From Streptococcus oralis (lineage in GTDB: Bacteria > Bacillota > Bacilli > Lactobacillales > Streptococcaceae), in contig NZ_CP094226.1 of NCBI RefSeq assembly GCF_022749195.1, forward strand, positions 1,576,001 through 1,640,000: a stretch of DNA of 64,000 nt, written 5' to 3'. A program made the translations under genes and the position numbers. Below, one piece after another: positions 9,718-20,808 of this stretch. The notes under the pieces were generated by a model. That model made no database searches. It had not been told where the DNA came from and was given only the letters and a program-made list of their open reading frames with translations. The number at the start of each line of letters is the position of its first letter. The stretch's first letter is position 1.

Positions 9718-11685
9718 TTACTTGACGTGTTTTTCAAGTTCTTTTTGGTATTTGGCATTTGTCTCGATTTTTTCTTGTTGCCATTTCTTGAAGGCTTCTT
9801 CGTATTCTTTTGCAGTCACAACATCATTTTGCAACTCCAAACCTTTGAACACAAATGGGTCGCCCTTGATTCCGACTTGAGAGTATGCTTTTGTGAATGG
9901 TACAGTACGGCTAACAGTTGGAGAACCACCTGAAGAAGCAACTGGGATTAAGAGCGAGCTGTCTGACACCCAAGCTTGAGCTTTGGCATATTTTTCGTAA
10001 CGCTTATTGAGGTCGCTTGTTTCAGCTGCGGCATCATCCAAGAGTTTCTTGTATTCGTCTAGACCGACTTGAGCCATCACTTCTGGATCTTTTCCACGAG
10101 TGATACCCAAGTGTTTAAGGGCAGAACCCTTCTTAGCATCAAGAATGTTTAAGTAGGTAGCTGGGTCTTGATAGTCTGGTCCCCAACCAGTTCCGTTCAA
10201 GTCATAGTCTTTTTGAGATGGCACCTTGGCTTGAGACGTAATGCTAATTTTTTCATTATCTGTCATTTGAAGGACATCGACAATGACATTTTCAGTACCA
10301 AGCGATGATTCGATTGACTGCTTGAGTGAGTTGGTTTGTTGAACTGCGATTACATCTGTTTGTTCAACCGGGATATCCAAATGGATTGGGAAGGTAACTC
10401 CCTTGCCCTGCAATTCTTCCTTGGCTTTAGCAAAGGCAGCCTTAGCTTTTTCAGGACTGTAAATCGTATCCTTTCCATCTGTAAGGGCTACATCTTTCCA
10501 CTGGTCTCCATATGAAACAAGCTCTGCCTGCGCCAACTCTCCAAAGGTTTTTTCACCAACTTGAACGTAGTCATGTGGCACTAGGCTGTTACGGATAATC
10601 TTGTTCGCACCTTCTTCACCATTCAACTGAGCAGTATAAGAATGACGGTCAAGGGCAAAGTTCAGCGCCTGACGGAAGTTCTTGTTGAGAAGAGCTTCTT
10701 TCGTTGATGTTTTTTGAGCTTCGTCTGTTTTGGCTGTTTTATTGTAAGATTGGCGGTTTACATTAACAGTGAGGTAGTAGCTAGTCGCTTCTTGTGGACT
10801 GTAGACAATCTTATCGCCGTACTCTTGTTTAGTTGACTCAAAGTTTGAGCTTGTTGGGAAGAGACGGGCTGTTGTATAAGCTCCTTGTGTAAAGCTACGA
10901 ATCAAAGATTCTTGGTCTGATCCATCGTAGAAAGTTAGTTTAATATTGTCAATCTTGACATTGTCCTTATCCCAGTAGTTTGGATTCTTTTCATATTCAA
11001 TGACTGATTTTGAAGTCAATGATTTCAAGAAATAAGGACCATTATATAGGATACCTGATGGGGTTGGTGCACCGTAGTCGCTCCCTTTAGAATTCAAAAA
11101 TTCTTCATTAACTGGGAGCATGGTTGCAGTTGTGACCTTAGAGTTCCAGAAACTTTCTGGTTTGTTGAGCGTGTATTCTACCGTGTAATCATCAACAGCC
11201 TTAACTCCTACGGCAGAGAAATCATTGCTCTCACCACTAACATACTCTGCCAAACCTTTGATAGAATCTTGAATCAAAGAAAGACCATCTGATTTTCCGT
11301 CAGCAGCATGTTTAAGCCCAGTAACAAAGTCTTTAGCTTTAACTTCAGCGTATTCTTCTCCATCAGAAGTATACCATTTTACACCCTTACGAAGTTTGTA
11401 GGTGTAAGTCAAACCATCCTTTGAAACAGACCAGTCTTCTGCAAGTGATGGAATTAAGTTCCCATACTTATCATTTTCCAAAAGACCATCAACAACGTTT
11501 GCTATAACGTCAGAGGTTGAGCTCTTGCTCGTCACACTATAGTCCAAAGAAGATGGATCCATAGCGTAGACATAAGAGAATGTTTTGGGAGCATCCGCTT
11601 TCTTTTCACTTTGCCCACAAGCAGTTAACAGTAGGGCTGCACTCAAAACAGCACCTGCTCCTAAGAGCCACTTTTTCGATTTCAT
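9718..11685 (-). CDS. aliC: AliB-like oligopeptide-binding lipoprotein, first copy (AliC-like)
   Basis: A 655-residue lipoprotein when started at MKSKKWLLGAG; this ATG has AAGGAG nine bases upstream, whereas a longer in-frame start 33 bp further up has no such site. Lipobox LLTAC ends the signal peptide (Cys about residue 23). The fold is the same SBP family 5 as its neighbour, with nearly identical landmarks (NVVDGLLENDKYGNLIPSLA, LRKGVKWYTSDGEEYAEV, final KYQKELEKHVK). It should capture oligopeptides for the Ami importer. It is the first gene after dexB, where S. mitis and non-encapsulated pneumococci carry aliC. Aligning the pair would settle which is ORF1 or ORF2. Confidence 0.8.
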   Translation of the reverse strand: MKSKKWLLGAGAVLSAALLLTACGQSEKKADAPKTFSYVYAMDPSSLDYSVTSKSSTSDVIANVVDGLLENDKYGNLIPSLAEDWSVSKDGLTYTYKLRKGVKWYTSDGEEYAEVKAKDFVTGLKHAADGKSDGLSLIQDSIKGLAEYVSGESNDFSAVGVKAVDDYTVEYTLNKPESFWNSKVTTATMLPVNEEFLNSKGSDYGAPTPSGILYNGPYFLKSLTSKSVIEYEKNPNYWDKDNVKIDNIKLTFYDGSDQESLIRSFTQGAYTTARLFPTSSNFESTKQEYGDKIVYSPQEATSYYLTVNVNRQSYNKTAKTDEAQKTSTKEALLNKNFRQALNFALDRHSYTAQLNGEEGANKIIRNSLVPHDYVQVGEKTFGELAQAELVSYGDQWKDVALTDGKDTIYSPEKAKAAFAKAKEELQGKGVTFPIHLDIPVEQTDVIAVQQTNSLKQSIESSLGTENVIVDVLQMTDNEKISITSQAKVPSQKDYDLNGTGWGPDYQDPATYLNILDAKKGSALKHLGITRGKDPEVMAQVGLDEYKKLLDDAAAETSDLNKRYEKYAKAQAWVSDSSLLIPVASSGGSPTVSRTVPFTKAYSQVGIKGDPFVFKGLELQNDVVTAKEYEEAFKKWQQEKIETNAKYQKELEKHVK

Positions 11686-11716
11686 AAGTAATCTCCTTAA
11701 AGATAGTGTTTTCACC

Positions 11717-11744
11717 ATTATACCCTATTTTTTCATAAAAGCAA
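11717..11744 (-). promoter_or_regulatory. Promoter of the aliC-like gene
   Basis: Minus strand TTGCTT (11739-11744), 16-bp spacer, TATAAT (11717-11722), 31 bp before the start codon. Confidence 0.65.
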
Positions 11745-11818
11745 GGACTTTCGCCAGATTTTTTAGAAAATTCTAACAAATATTTTTTAAAGGCTTTTCT
11801 ATATATTTTTCAACAAAA

Positions 11819-11847
11819 GAACCCCAAGCATCAAAGGCTTGAGGTTC
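11819..11847 (-). terminator. Terminator after dexB
   Basis: Arms GAACCTCAAGC (11837-11847) and GCTTGGGGTTC (11819-11829) on the minus strand, with TTTTG following. Confidence 0.8.
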
Positions 11848-11854
11848 ACTTATT

Positions 11855-13474
<1,620 letters not shown>

Positions 13475-13523
13475 TCATTATTTTAATATTCTACAGTCTA
13501 TGATAGCGCTTTTTAAAACTTAG

Positions 13524-13537
13524 TGCAAGCGTTTGCC
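13524..13537. promoter_or_regulatory. cre-like or LacI-family operator between dexB and the DUF1846 gene
   Basis: TGCAAGCGTTTGCC contains the palindrome GCAAGCGTTTGC with the central CG typical of CcpA and MalR/LacI-family sites; it matches TGNAANCGNWNNC. It lies 59 bp upstream of dexB, facing away from the divergent gene. Confidence 0.6.
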
Positions 13538-13592
13538 TAATCTTTTTAATTTCTTTTTTGACTCCGTAGTTTCCTAACTCCCAATTTTTTTA

Positions 13593-13598
13593 TATAAT
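13593..13598 (+). promoter_or_regulatory. -10 element of the DUF1846 gene
   Basis: TATAAT 20 bp before the ATG, with AGAGG as ribosome-binding site. No -35 at the usual spacing was recognised. Confidence 0.5.
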
Positions 13599-13617
13599 AG
13601 AGGTCAGAGGTAAAAAA

Positions 13618-15102
13618 ATGAAAAAACAAGCTTTTAGTTCTGAACAATATTTAAATCTACAACGCGACCATATCTTGGAGCGCATTAACCAATTTGACGG
13701 CAAGCTTTACCTGGAGTTTGGTGGCAAAATGTTAGAAGATTTCCACGCTGCTCGTGTACTGCCTGGTTATGAGCCTGACAATAAAATCAAGCTCTTGCAA
13801 GAATTGAAAGAGCAGGTTGAGGTTGTGATTGCCATTAACGCTAGCAACATCGAACATTCTAAAGCGCGTGGCGACCTAGGCATTTCTTATGACCAAGAAG
13901 TTCTTCGTTTGATTGACAAATTCAATGAGCTGGGAATTTTTGTTGGCTCAGTTGTCATCACACAGTACGCTGGACAACCTGCTGCAGATGCCTTCCGCAA
14001 CCAGTTAGATAAAAACGGGATTGATTCCTATCTTCATTATCCAATCAAAGGATACCCGACGGATATGGATCACATCATTTCTCCCGAAGGCATGGGGAAA
14101 AACGACTACATCAAAACCAGTCGCAACTTGATCGTCGTAACAGCTCCTGGACCTGGTTCTGGAAAATTGGCAACTTGTATGTCCAATATGTACCACGACC
14201 AACTTAATGGCATCAAGTCTGGTTACGCTAAGTTTGAAACCTTCCCAGTTTGGAACCTGCCCCTTCATCATCCAGTCAATTTGGCCTACGAGGCTGCAAC
14301 CGCGGACCTTGATGATGTCAATATGATTGACCCCTTCCATCTCCAAACCTACGGAGAAACCACTGTCAACTACAACCGTGATATCGAAATCTTCCCAGTG
14401 CTCAAACGTATGTTGGAACGCATTCTCGGTGAATCTCCATACGCTTCACCAACAGACATGGGTGTCAATATGGTTGGCTTCGCTATTACAGATAATGAGG
14501 CTGCTATCGAAGCTTCAAAACAAGAAATCATCCGTCGCTACTATCAGACTGTTCTTGATTTTAAAGCTGAAAAAGTCGGAGAAACTGCTGTCAAGAAGAT
14601 TGAACTTCTCATGAACGACCTCGGCATCACACCTGCAGACCGTAAGGTTGCTGTCGCTGCACGCCAAAAAGCAGAAGAAACTGGTGGGCCTGCCCTTGCT
14701 CTCGAATTGCCAAATGGGGAAATCGTCACTGGCAAGAACTCTGAACTCTTTGGTCCTACAGCTGCAGCCTTGATCAATGCCATCAAAAAATCAGCTAACA
14801 TCGCTAAGGAAGTAAAATTAATCGAACCTGAAGTCGTCAAACCAATTCAAGGCCTTAAAATCAATCATCTCGGTAGCCGCAATCCTCGCCTCCACTCAAA
14901 TGAAATCCTGATTGCACTTGCAATCACAGCTATGGAAAATCCTGATGCTGCGCGTGCAATGAAGGAACTGGGTAATCTAAAAGGTAGCGAAGCCCACTCA
15001 ACCATCATCTTGACCGATGAAGACAAGAATGTCCTTCGCAAACTAGGCATCAACGTAACCTTTGACCCATTCTACCAATACGATCGCTTGTATCGGAAAT
15101 AA
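13618..15102 (+). CDS. DUF1846 family protein
   Basis: A 494-residue cytoplasmic protein that is full length for the DUF1846 family. Recognisable conserved stretches are [20 protein letters not shown], the [20 protein letters not shown] segment (about 173-192, a P-loop-like GPGSGK), and [16 protein letters not shown]. Members have been described structurally, and some have been assigned amidohydrolase or ATP-dependent roles, but no agreed function is known to me. It has its own promoter and terminator and lies between dexB and luxS, the same neighbours as in pneumococcus. Confidence 0.9.
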   Translation: MKKQAFSSEQYLNLQRDHILERINQFDGKLYLEFGGKMLEDFHAARVLPGYEPDNKIKLLQELKEQVEVVIAINASNIEHSKARGDLGISYDQEVLRLIDKFNELGIFVGSVVITQYAGQPAADAFRNQLDKNGIDSYLHYPIKGYPTDMDHIISPEGMGKNDYIKTSRNLIVVTAPGPGSGKLATCMSNMYHDQLNGIKSGYAKFETFPVWNLPLHHPVNLAYEAATADLDDVNMIDPFHLQTYGETTVNYNRDIEIFPVLKRMLERILGESPYASPTDMGVNMVGFAITDNEAAIEASKQEIIRRYYQTVLDFKAEKVGETAVKKIELLMNDLGITPADRKVAVAARQKAEETGGPALALELPNGEIVTGKNSELFGPTAAALINAIKKSANIAKEVKLIEPEVVKPIQGLKINHLGSRNPRLHSNEILIALAITAMENPDAARAMKELGNLKGSEAHSTIILTDEDKNVLRKLGINVTFDPFYQYDRLYRK

Positions 15103-15106
15103 TTCA

Positions 15107-15130
15107 AACCTCTCCTTCATCGGAGAGGTT
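15107..15130 (+). terminator. Terminator after the DUF1846 gene
   Basis: Perfect 9-bp stem AACCTCTCC (15107-15115) / GGAGAGGTT (15122-15130) followed by TTCTCTCT. Confidence 0.75.
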
Positions 15131-15157
15131 TTCTCTCTATCTCAACAGCACCCTTTA

Positions 15158-15166
15158 TGATATAAT
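15158..15166 (+). promoter_or_regulatory. Extended -10 promoter of luxS
   Basis: TGATATAAT is a TGn-TATAAT extended -10, 27 bp before the luxS ATG. Confidence 0.65.
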
Positions 15167-15193
15167 GAAAGAAGAAAACTGAAAGGATTTACC

Positions 15194-15676
15194 ATGTCAA
15201 AAGAAGTTATTGTTGAAAGTTTTGAACTTGACCACACCATTGTCAAAGCACCTTATGTTCGCTTGATTGGGGAAGAAACCGGACCAAAGGGAGATGTCAT
15301 CTCCAACTTTGATATTCGCTTGGTACAGCCAAATGAGGACTCTATCCCTACCGCTGGCCTTCACACCATTGAGCACCTCTTAGCCAAACTCATCCGTACC
15401 CGCATTGACGGTATGATTGACTGTTCTCCGTTTGGCTGCCGTACAGGTTTTCACATGATTATGTGGGGACGCCATACTAGCGCCGAAATTGCAGCTGTTA
15501 TCAAAGATTCGCTCAAGGAAATCGCTGAGACTACTACTTGGGAAGATGTCCCTGGAACAACCATCGAATCTTGCGGAAACTACAAGGACCACAGCCTCTT
15601 TTCTGCTAAAGAATGGGCAAAACTCATCCTGGAACAAGGAATCTCAGATGATGCCTTTGAGCGCCATATCATCTAA
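15194..15676 (+). CDS. luxS: S-ribosylhomocysteine lyase LuxS
   Basis: A 160-residue enzyme that cleaves S-ribosylhomocysteine to homocysteine and DPD, the precursor of autoinducer-2. The metal site is His57 and His61 in HTIEHLLA plus Cys127 in ESCGNYKDH; the second catalytic cysteine is Cys82 in FGCRTG. All expected residues are present and the length is normal. It is a monocistronic gene with GAAAGG upstream of the ATG, between the DUF1846 gene and convergent clpL. Confidence 0.98.
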   Translation: MSKEVIVESFELDHTIVKAPYVRLIGEETGPKGDVISNFDIRLVQPNEDSIPTAGLHTIEHLLAKLIRTRIDGMIDCSPFGCRTGFHMIMWGRHTSAEIAAVIKDSLKEIAETTTWEDVPGTTIESCGNYKDHSLFSAKEWAKLILEQGISDDAFERHII

Positions 15677-15683
15677 ACACAAA

Positions 15684-15720
15684 AAGGAACCAGCTTTTTA
15701 GCTAGTTCCTTCTTTTTTTA
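15684..15720. terminator. Bidirectional terminator between luxS and clpL
   Basis: Arms AAGGAACCAGCT and AGCTAGTTCCTT with one mismatch around TTTT, flanked by A and T runs, so it can serve both convergent genes. Confidence 0.8.
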
Positions 15721-15736
15721 TTCTCAAAATCTTGAG

Positions 15737-17842
15737 TTAGGCTTTTTCACGAATAACCAAAACGCCATCTTCCATATCTGCTTCCAAATGTTTAGCATCT
15801 AGATGATCCAAGTGGAAGTCTGTCACCTTATCACGAATTTGTTGTTCAACCACGCGACGGAGAGGACGAACACCCATGACTTCGTCATAGCCTTCTTCTG
15901 TGATAAAGTCCTTAGCTGCTTGGCTGACTTCCAAATCAATGTCTTTCTTAGCCAAAGTTTGGTTGACTTCCGCCAACATCAAGTCCACAATCTTAGAAAG
16001 ATCTTCCTTGTTCAAGTGTGAAAACTCGATAACTGCGTTAAAGCGGTTGAGGAATTCTGGACGGAAGAATGGTTTCAAACGATCCATCAACTCTGGTTTG
16101 TCCGCATCTTCTGTCAAGTTGGCTTCATAACCAAATCCAGCATTTGATGTCGCGATAATGACCGTGTTCTTGAAGTTCACTGTATTTCCTTGACCATCAG
16201 TCAAACGACCGTCATCCAATACTTGGAGGAGAAGGGTGATTACTTGAGGATCAGCCTTTTCAATTTCGTCCAAGAGAATGATAGAATAAGGATTGCGGCG
16301 AACACGTTCTGTCAAGGTATTGCTATTGTCATCATACCCAACATAACCTGCTGTTGTACCGATTAATTTAGATACGGCTGTGCGGTCACTGTATTCAGAC
16401 ATATCCAAGCGGATGATCGCATCTTTAGTACCAAACATATCGAGCGCTAATTGCTTAGCAAGTTCTGTCTTACCAACCCCAGTTGGACCTACAAAGAGGA
16501 AGCTACCGATTGGGCGATTGCCTTCATCAAAACCAGCACGGTTACGACGGATAGCACGAGCTACAGCTTCAACCGCCTTGTCTTGGCCGATAACCTTGTG
16601 TTCCAAGCGATGAGCCATATCTTTCAAACGTTCGATATCTGATGCTCCCATTTGTGAAACTGGGATACCTGTCATTCGTTCCACAGATTCAGCCACATCG
16701 TTGATGCTTGCAGTCACTTTCATGTCTTCTGTGTGGTTTTCGACTTTTTTCTCTAATTCTGCAATACGTGTTTTGGCATTGAGAGCTGCTTCAAAATCTT
16801 CTGCCTCAACTGCTTTTTCTTGCTTGTCTTTTTCTGCCTCAATTTCCCGTTCAACAGCATGCACATCTGTTACAGGATGTTGAGCTGCCAAGTGAGCAGC
16901 CGTTACGTCTACAAGGTCAATAGCCTTATCTGGCAAGCTGCGTTGTGGAATGTATTGGATAGAATAATCCACTGCTGCTTTCAAGACTTCATCTGGCAAG
17001 ATAACATTGTGGTGTTGTTGATAGAGGTCACGAATCCCTTGAAGGATTTCAAAGGTATCCTCTGCTGAAGGAGCATTGACCTTCACTTCGTTGAAACGAC
17101 GAGCAAGAGCTGCATTTTTCAAGATGGTGTTACGGTATTCGTCTTGAGTTGTCGCTCCAATAACGGTCAATTCACCACGAGAGAGAGCTGGCTTGAGAAT
17201 GTCCGCAAGCCCTTTAGAACCACTGTCTCCTCCGATTGAGCCAGCGCCAAGGATTTGGTGAATTTCATCAAAGAAGAGGATAATATTCCCTGCTTCTTTC
17301 ACTTCATTGACTAGGTTTTGAACGTTTTCTTCAAAGCTACCACGGTATTGAGTACCAGCCTCAAGACCTGAAATATCAATGGAAATGATTTCCTTGTTCT
17401 TAATAGCAGCTGGAACATCTCCGTTCACAATTGCTTGTGCTAGGCCTTCGACAACTGCGGTCTTACCAACACCTGCATCTCCGACCAGAACAGGATTATT
17501 TTTCGTACGACGTGAGAGGATTTCAGATGTTTCTTGAATTTCCTTGTTTCGTCCGATAACAGGATCCAACTTGCCCTCACGAGCTTCTGCGGTCAAGTTA
17601 CGACCTAGTTTAGCAAGGACACCGTCTTGTTTCATACCTGAAGCGTGTTGTTGCATTTGCATATCAGATTCTGCATTTCCTGGCAATTGACCAGTTGCAC
17701 GATAGTGAGCAAATTCCTCAGGTGTCACTTCACGTCCATTAATCAAGTAGCAACGGTTTTCAGAACTGTATCCTCGCATACCACCCATCAATTGGTTAAA
17801 TAAATCATCCATGTTGTTAAAGTTATTAAAGTTGTTGTTCAT
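15737..17842 (-). CDS. clpL: ATP-dependent chaperone ClpL
   Basis: A 701-residue Hsp100 protein. It opens with an asparagine-rich segment ([18 protein letters not shown]) and lacks the long ClpB/ClpC N-domain. Two AAA+ modules follow: Walker [11 protein letters not shown] (about 121-130) with Walker B ILFFDEIH, and [10 protein letters not shown] (about 452-461) with ILLDEIEKA, joined by a short coiled middle domain (about 330-380). ClpL is a streptococcal and lactobacillar heat-shock chaperone that works without ClpP. The CtsR box and strong promoter about 270 bp upstream indicate heat-stress control. The start is supported by GAGG upstream of the ATG. Confidence 0.96.
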   Translation of the reverse strand: MNNNFNNFNNMDDLFNQLMGGMRGYSSENRCYLINGREVTPEEFAHYRATGQLPGNAESDMQMQQHASGMKQDGVLAKLGRNLTAEAREGKLDPVIGRNKEIQETSEILSRRTKNNPVLVGDAGVGKTAVVEGLAQAIVNGDVPAAIKNKEIISIDISGLEAGTQYRGSFEENVQNLVNEVKEAGNIILFFDEIHQILGAGSIGGDSGSKGLADILKPALSRGELTVIGATTQDEYRNTILKNAALARRFNEVKVNAPSAEDTFEILQGIRDLYQQHHNVILPDEVLKAAVDYSIQYIPQRSLPDKAIDLVDVTAAHLAAQHPVTDVHAVEREIEAEKDKQEKAVEAEDFEAALNAKTRIAELEKKVENHTEDMKVTASINDVAESVERMTGIPVSQMGASDIERLKDMAHRLEHKVIGQDKAVEAVARAIRRNRAGFDEGNRPIGSFLFVGPTGVGKTELAKQLALDMFGTKDAIIRLDMSEYSDRTAVSKLIGTTAGYVGYDDNSNTLTERVRRNPYSIILLDEIEKADPQVITLLLQVLDDGRLTDGQGNTVNFKNTVIIATSNAGFGYEANLTEDADKPELMDRLKPFFRPEFLNRFNAVIEFSHLNKEDLSKIVDLMLAEVNQTLAKKDIDLEVSQAAKDFITEEGYDEVMGVRPLRRVVEQQIRDKVTDFHLDHLDAKHLEADMEDGVLVIREKA

Positions 17843-18112
17843 ATTCTTTACCTCGTTTATTCTTAATTATATGCGATCTCTGATATTGACTATCTTTGAC
17901 CTTTGTTTTAAAAATTTTAGACTAGCTAACTAGCTACCCTACGTATAATTTCTGGTTTTTCTTTCTTAAATAAGCCTTTTATCATCTTCTTTTCAAAATC
18001 TGTTAGATTTAACACAAGCCTCACCCCTTTCTAGGGTATCTATCATACATTTTCAATAAATAGAATCATTGAAAATGAAGTTTTCTAAGGAATTCATTTT
18101 CCTTATGTTTCT
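17843..18112 (-). promoter_or_regulatory. Long clpL leader with alternative hairpins
   Basis: The predicted start site near 18106 leaves a leader of about 260 nt. Near its 5' end three segments can pair in two exclusive ways: GAAAATGAA (minus strand, 18093-18101) with TTCATTTTC (18071-18079), or CATTTTCAAT (18068-18077) with ATTGAAAATG (18048-18057). No T run follows, so this is not a simple terminator. Confidence 0.55.
17926..18015 (-). CDS. Possible 29-codon leader ORF upstream of clpL
   Basis: A GTG-started ORF (MLNLTDFEKKMIKGLF...) with AAAGGGG eight bases upstream of the start, ending TAG 83 bp before clpL. The encoded peptide is basic and rich in lysine (KKMIKGLFKKEKPEIIRR), with no membrane segment. 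It lies inside the long clpL leader downstream of the hairpin set. Whether it is translated is unknown. It may be a real small protein, a regulatory leader peptide, or chance; the ribosome-binding site is the main support. Confidence 0.4.
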   Translation of the reverse strand: MLNLTDFEKKMIKGLFKKEKPEIIRRVAS

Positions 18113-18141
18113 ACTATATCACATTGGTCAGTAAAAGTCAA
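18113..18141 (-). promoter_or_regulatory. clpL promoter
   Basis: Minus strand TTGACT (18136-18141), 17-bp spacer, TATAGT (18113-18118). Confidence 0.8.
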
Positions 18142-18147
18142 TAGTTT

Positions 18148-18164
18148 TTTGACCAAATTTGACT
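18148..18164 (-). promoter_or_regulatory. CtsR operator of clpL
   Basis: Minus strand AGTCAAATTTGGTCAAA is a full match to the CtsR heptad repeat RGTCAAANNNRGTCAAA, 6 bp upstream of the -35 box. CtsR represses class III heat-shock genes. Confidence 0.88.
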
Positions 18165-18215
18165 ATTTTTTTAAAAATTTTTTGAAGTCTTGAATAGATA
18201 ATGTAAGTACACAAA

Positions 18216-18240
18216 AAAGCCAGTCCTATAGACTAGCTTT
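18216..18240 (-). terminator. Terminator after pflB
   Basis: Stem AAAGCTAGTC / GACTGGCTTT on the minus strand followed by TTTT. Confidence 0.8.
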
Positions 18241-18260
18241 CTTTCCATTCTAATTGAATC

Positions 18261-20576
18261 TTAGCTCAATGCGTCATCCATTGAAAGAACTTCGTGGAAG
18301 ACACGTTGTGTCAATTCAGTTTTTTGTTCTGGAGTGAGGTATTTAGTGTTTACACAGTATCCAGAGATACGTACGATAACGTCTTCACCTGACATGATCT
18401 TTTCGTAAACATCGTTCAAGTCCATAACGTTCAAGTTAACGTGTTGTCCACCGTTTTCGAAGTAACCATCAAGGATTGTTACCAAGTTATCCACTTGTTC
18501 GTCACGAGTCTTACCAAGAGCACGAGGTGAAACTTGAGTTGTCAATGAAATACCGTCAGCTGCGTAACCAAAGTCAAGGCTAGCAAGTGAGTTCAAGTTT
18601 TGCAACCATCCACCTTTAGCTTTGTTAGATGGGTTCGCACCTGGTGAGAAGAATTCAAGTTTAGACAAGTTCACAGAACCATCTTCGTTGAGGTATACAC
18701 CTTTGTGGACTGGTGAGTTACCAGTTTGTTTAGAGTAAGCAACGTTAGATGTGATAGTCAAGAGTGATACCGTAGCTTCAGCGTCTTTGTAAAGTTTGTG
18801 GCTACGTAGACGGGTTGTGTAAGCTTCGATCAACCATTCAGCCAATTCGTTTGAACGAGGGTCATCTTCACCCCAACGTGGGTATTCACCGATTGTTTCA
18901 TAATCGTAGATGTAGCCATTTTCATCACGGATTGGTTTAACTGTAGCGTACTTGATAGCTGACAATGTATCAACAGTGTTAGCGAATCCACAGATACCGA
19001 ATCCCATGTTAGCACGTTGTTTAGTTGGCAAGAAGGCCATTTGAACAGCTTCGTAGTTGTACTTGTCAGTCATGTAGTGGATGATGTTCAAAGCATCTAC
19101 GTAAGTGTCAGTCAACCAGTCAAGAGATTTTTCAAAGTTGGCTTTAACTGATTCGAATTCAAGAACTTCGTCACGGATAGGATCGATGTCAAATACTTTG
19201 TAGTCTTTGTGAACATCGTCGTAACCACCATTCAAACCAGTAAGAAGGGCTTTCAAAACGTTTACACGAGCACCGAAGTACTGGATGTTGTGGCGTTGAT
19301 CTTCGTTTTCTGGGTCAAGTGGTGACACACAGCATGAGATACAGCTCATTTCTCCGTATCCGTCTTTAGCCATTGTTGTTACACCTTCGTATTGGATAGA
19401 AGAGTGTTTGTGGCTCATGTGCATACAGTAGCGACGGAAGTTGTATGGCAATTTGTCAGTCCAAAGAACTGTCAAGTTTGGCTCTGGAGAGTTACCGATG
19501 TTGTCAAGAGTGTTCAAGAAACGGTAGTCCATCTTAGTAACACGGTGACGACCGTCGTTACCCATACCAGCCATAGAAGTTGTGATGAATGTTGGGTCAC
19601 CTGAGTACAATTGGTCATAAGCTTTTGTACGAGCAAATTTAACTGTACGAAGTTTCATAACGAAATCATCAACGAACTCTTGGATTTCTGATTCAGTAAA
19701 TGTACCACGAGCAAGGTCACGTTCTGCAAAGATATCCAATACGATTGGCACACGTCCTAGAGATGTAGCAGCACCATTGATAACACGGCAGACAGCCATG
19801 AAGGCGATGTTAACCCATTGGATAGCTTCTTTCGTGTTCATCGCTGGTTTGCGGACATCAACTCCGTAAAGGTCACCCAAGCGAACAACTTGTTGCAATG
19901 CTTGGTATTGAAGGTTTACTTCTTCACGAAGACGGATTGTTTCTTCATCAATTTCTTTGATCGCATTCCAGTCGTTTACTTTTTCTTGCATCAAGTAGTC
20001 TGCACCGTAAAGAGCAAGACGTGCGTAAACACCGATGATACGTCCACGTGAGTAGGCATCTGGAAGACCAGTTACAGTGTGAGCATGACGAGCGCGACGG
20101 ATATTTGAAGTATAGGCACGGAAGATACCGTCGTTAACTGTTGTTACGTATTTAGTGAAGATTTCGTGAACAGCTGGATCTGGTTCGTATCCATTTTCTT
20201 TCAAAGTAGTTTCAGCCATACGGATACCACCTTTTGGCATGAAGTTCAATTTGAAGAGTTCATCATTTTGAATACCGAAGATCAATTCGTTTTCTTTATC
20301 GATAAATCCTGCTGGAATATCAGCAATAGATGTTGGGCGAGTGTCCATTGGGAAACGAGTTTCTTCGTAGTGTGCTTTTGTTTCTTCTACGATTTTTTTG
20401 ATGTGAAGTGAACGTTCTGTTGGTCCAGCAAGGAAACTTTCATCTCCATCATAAGGTGTGTAGTTAGCTTGAACAAAGCGAGAAATACTTGCTTTTTCTT
20501 TCCAATCTACGCCTTTGAAGCCTTCCCAAGCTTTATCAAAAATATCTTGTGCTTCAACAACTGTCCTAACAACCAT
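18261..20576 (-). CDS. pflB: Pyruvate formate-lyase (formate C-acetyltransferase)
   Basis: A 771-residue glycyl-radical enzyme that converts pyruvate and CoA to acetyl-CoA and formate during mixed-acid fermentation. The adjacent active-site cysteines are seen in [14 protein letters not shown] (about residues 408-421), and the glycine that carries the radical is in VRISGYCVN near the C terminus. The activase gene pflA is not in this window. It is monocistronic, with its own terminator and an extended -10 promoter flanked by two inverted repeats. Length and motifs match streptococcal Pfl. Confidence 0.97.
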   Translation of the reverse strand: MVVRTVVEAQDIFDKAWEGFKGVDWKEKASISRFVQANYTPYDGDESFLAGPTERSLHIKKIVEETKAHYEETRFPMDTRPTSIADIPAGFIDKENELIFGIQNDELFKLNFMPKGGIRMAETTLKENGYEPDPAVHEIFTKYVTTVNDGIFRAYTSNIRRARHAHTVTGLPDAYSRGRIIGVYARLALYGADYLMQEKVNDWNAIKEIDEETIRLREEVNLQYQALQQVVRLGDLYGVDVRKPAMNTKEAIQWVNIAFMAVCRVINGAATSLGRVPIVLDIFAERDLARGTFTESEIQEFVDDFVMKLRTVKFARTKAYDQLYSGDPTFITTSMAGMGNDGRHRVTKMDYRFLNTLDNIGNSPEPNLTVLWTDKLPYNFRRYCMHMSHKHSSIQYEGVTTMAKDGYGEMSCISCCVSPLDPENEDQRHNIQYFGARVNVLKALLTGLNGGYDDVHKDYKVFDIDPIRDEVLEFESVKANFEKSLDWLTDTYVDALNIIHYMTDKYNYEAVQMAFLPTKQRANMGFGICGFANTVDTLSAIKYATVKPIRDENGYIYDYETIGEYPRWGEDDPRSNELAEWLIEAYTTRLRSHKLYKDAEATVSLLTITSNVAYSKQTGNSPVHKGVYLNEDGSVNLSKLEFFSPGANPSNKAKGGWLQNLNSLASLDFGYAADGISLTTQVSPRALGKTRDEQVDNLVTILDGYFENGGQHVNLNVMDLNDVYEKIMSGEDVIVRISGYCVNTKYLTPEQKTELTQRVFHEVLSMDDALS

Positions 20577-20597
20577 GTTAATGTCCTCTTTTTTCTA

Positions 20598-20615
20598 GTA
20601 ACAGTCATCTGTTAC
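20598..20615. repeat. Inverted repeat at the 5' end of the pflB transcript
   Basis: GTAACAG-TCAT-CTGTTAC, a perfect 7-bp inverted repeat with a 4-base loop just downstream of the predicted start site. Confidence 0.6.
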
Positions 20616-20627
20616 ATTCTTGAGTCA

Positions 20628-20657
20628 AGTATACCATACAGTAACCGATTTCAACAA
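20628..20657 (-). promoter_or_regulatory. pflB promoter
   Basis: Minus strand TTGTTG (20652-20657), 18-bp spacer ending in TGG, then TATACT (20628-20633), an extended -10. Confidence 0.65.
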
Positions 20658-20668
20658 GAGAAAATCGG
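20645..20668. promoter_or_regulatory. Inverted repeat over the pflB -35 box
   Basis: CCGATTT, 10 bases, AAATCGG: a perfect 7-bp inverted repeat spanning the -35 element, so a candidate operator. The regulator is unknown. Confidence 0.4.
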
Positions 20669-20771
20669 CATTTTAGACGCTTTCTTTTATAATACAGTCT
20701 CTTTTTTGCTCTTATCTGTATTATATTTTTGAAAGTCAGGTTGAACTTTCCCATTTTTTCAGAAAAAAGGG

Positions 20772-20777
20772 TATAAT
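20772..20777 (+). promoter_or_regulatory. -10 element of dinB
   Basis: TATAAT 31 bp before the dinB ATG; GAAAGGG is the ribosome-binding site. No clear -35. Confidence 0.5.
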
Positions 20778-20808
20778 AAATAGAAAATGACACTAGAAAG
20801 GGATTGGA

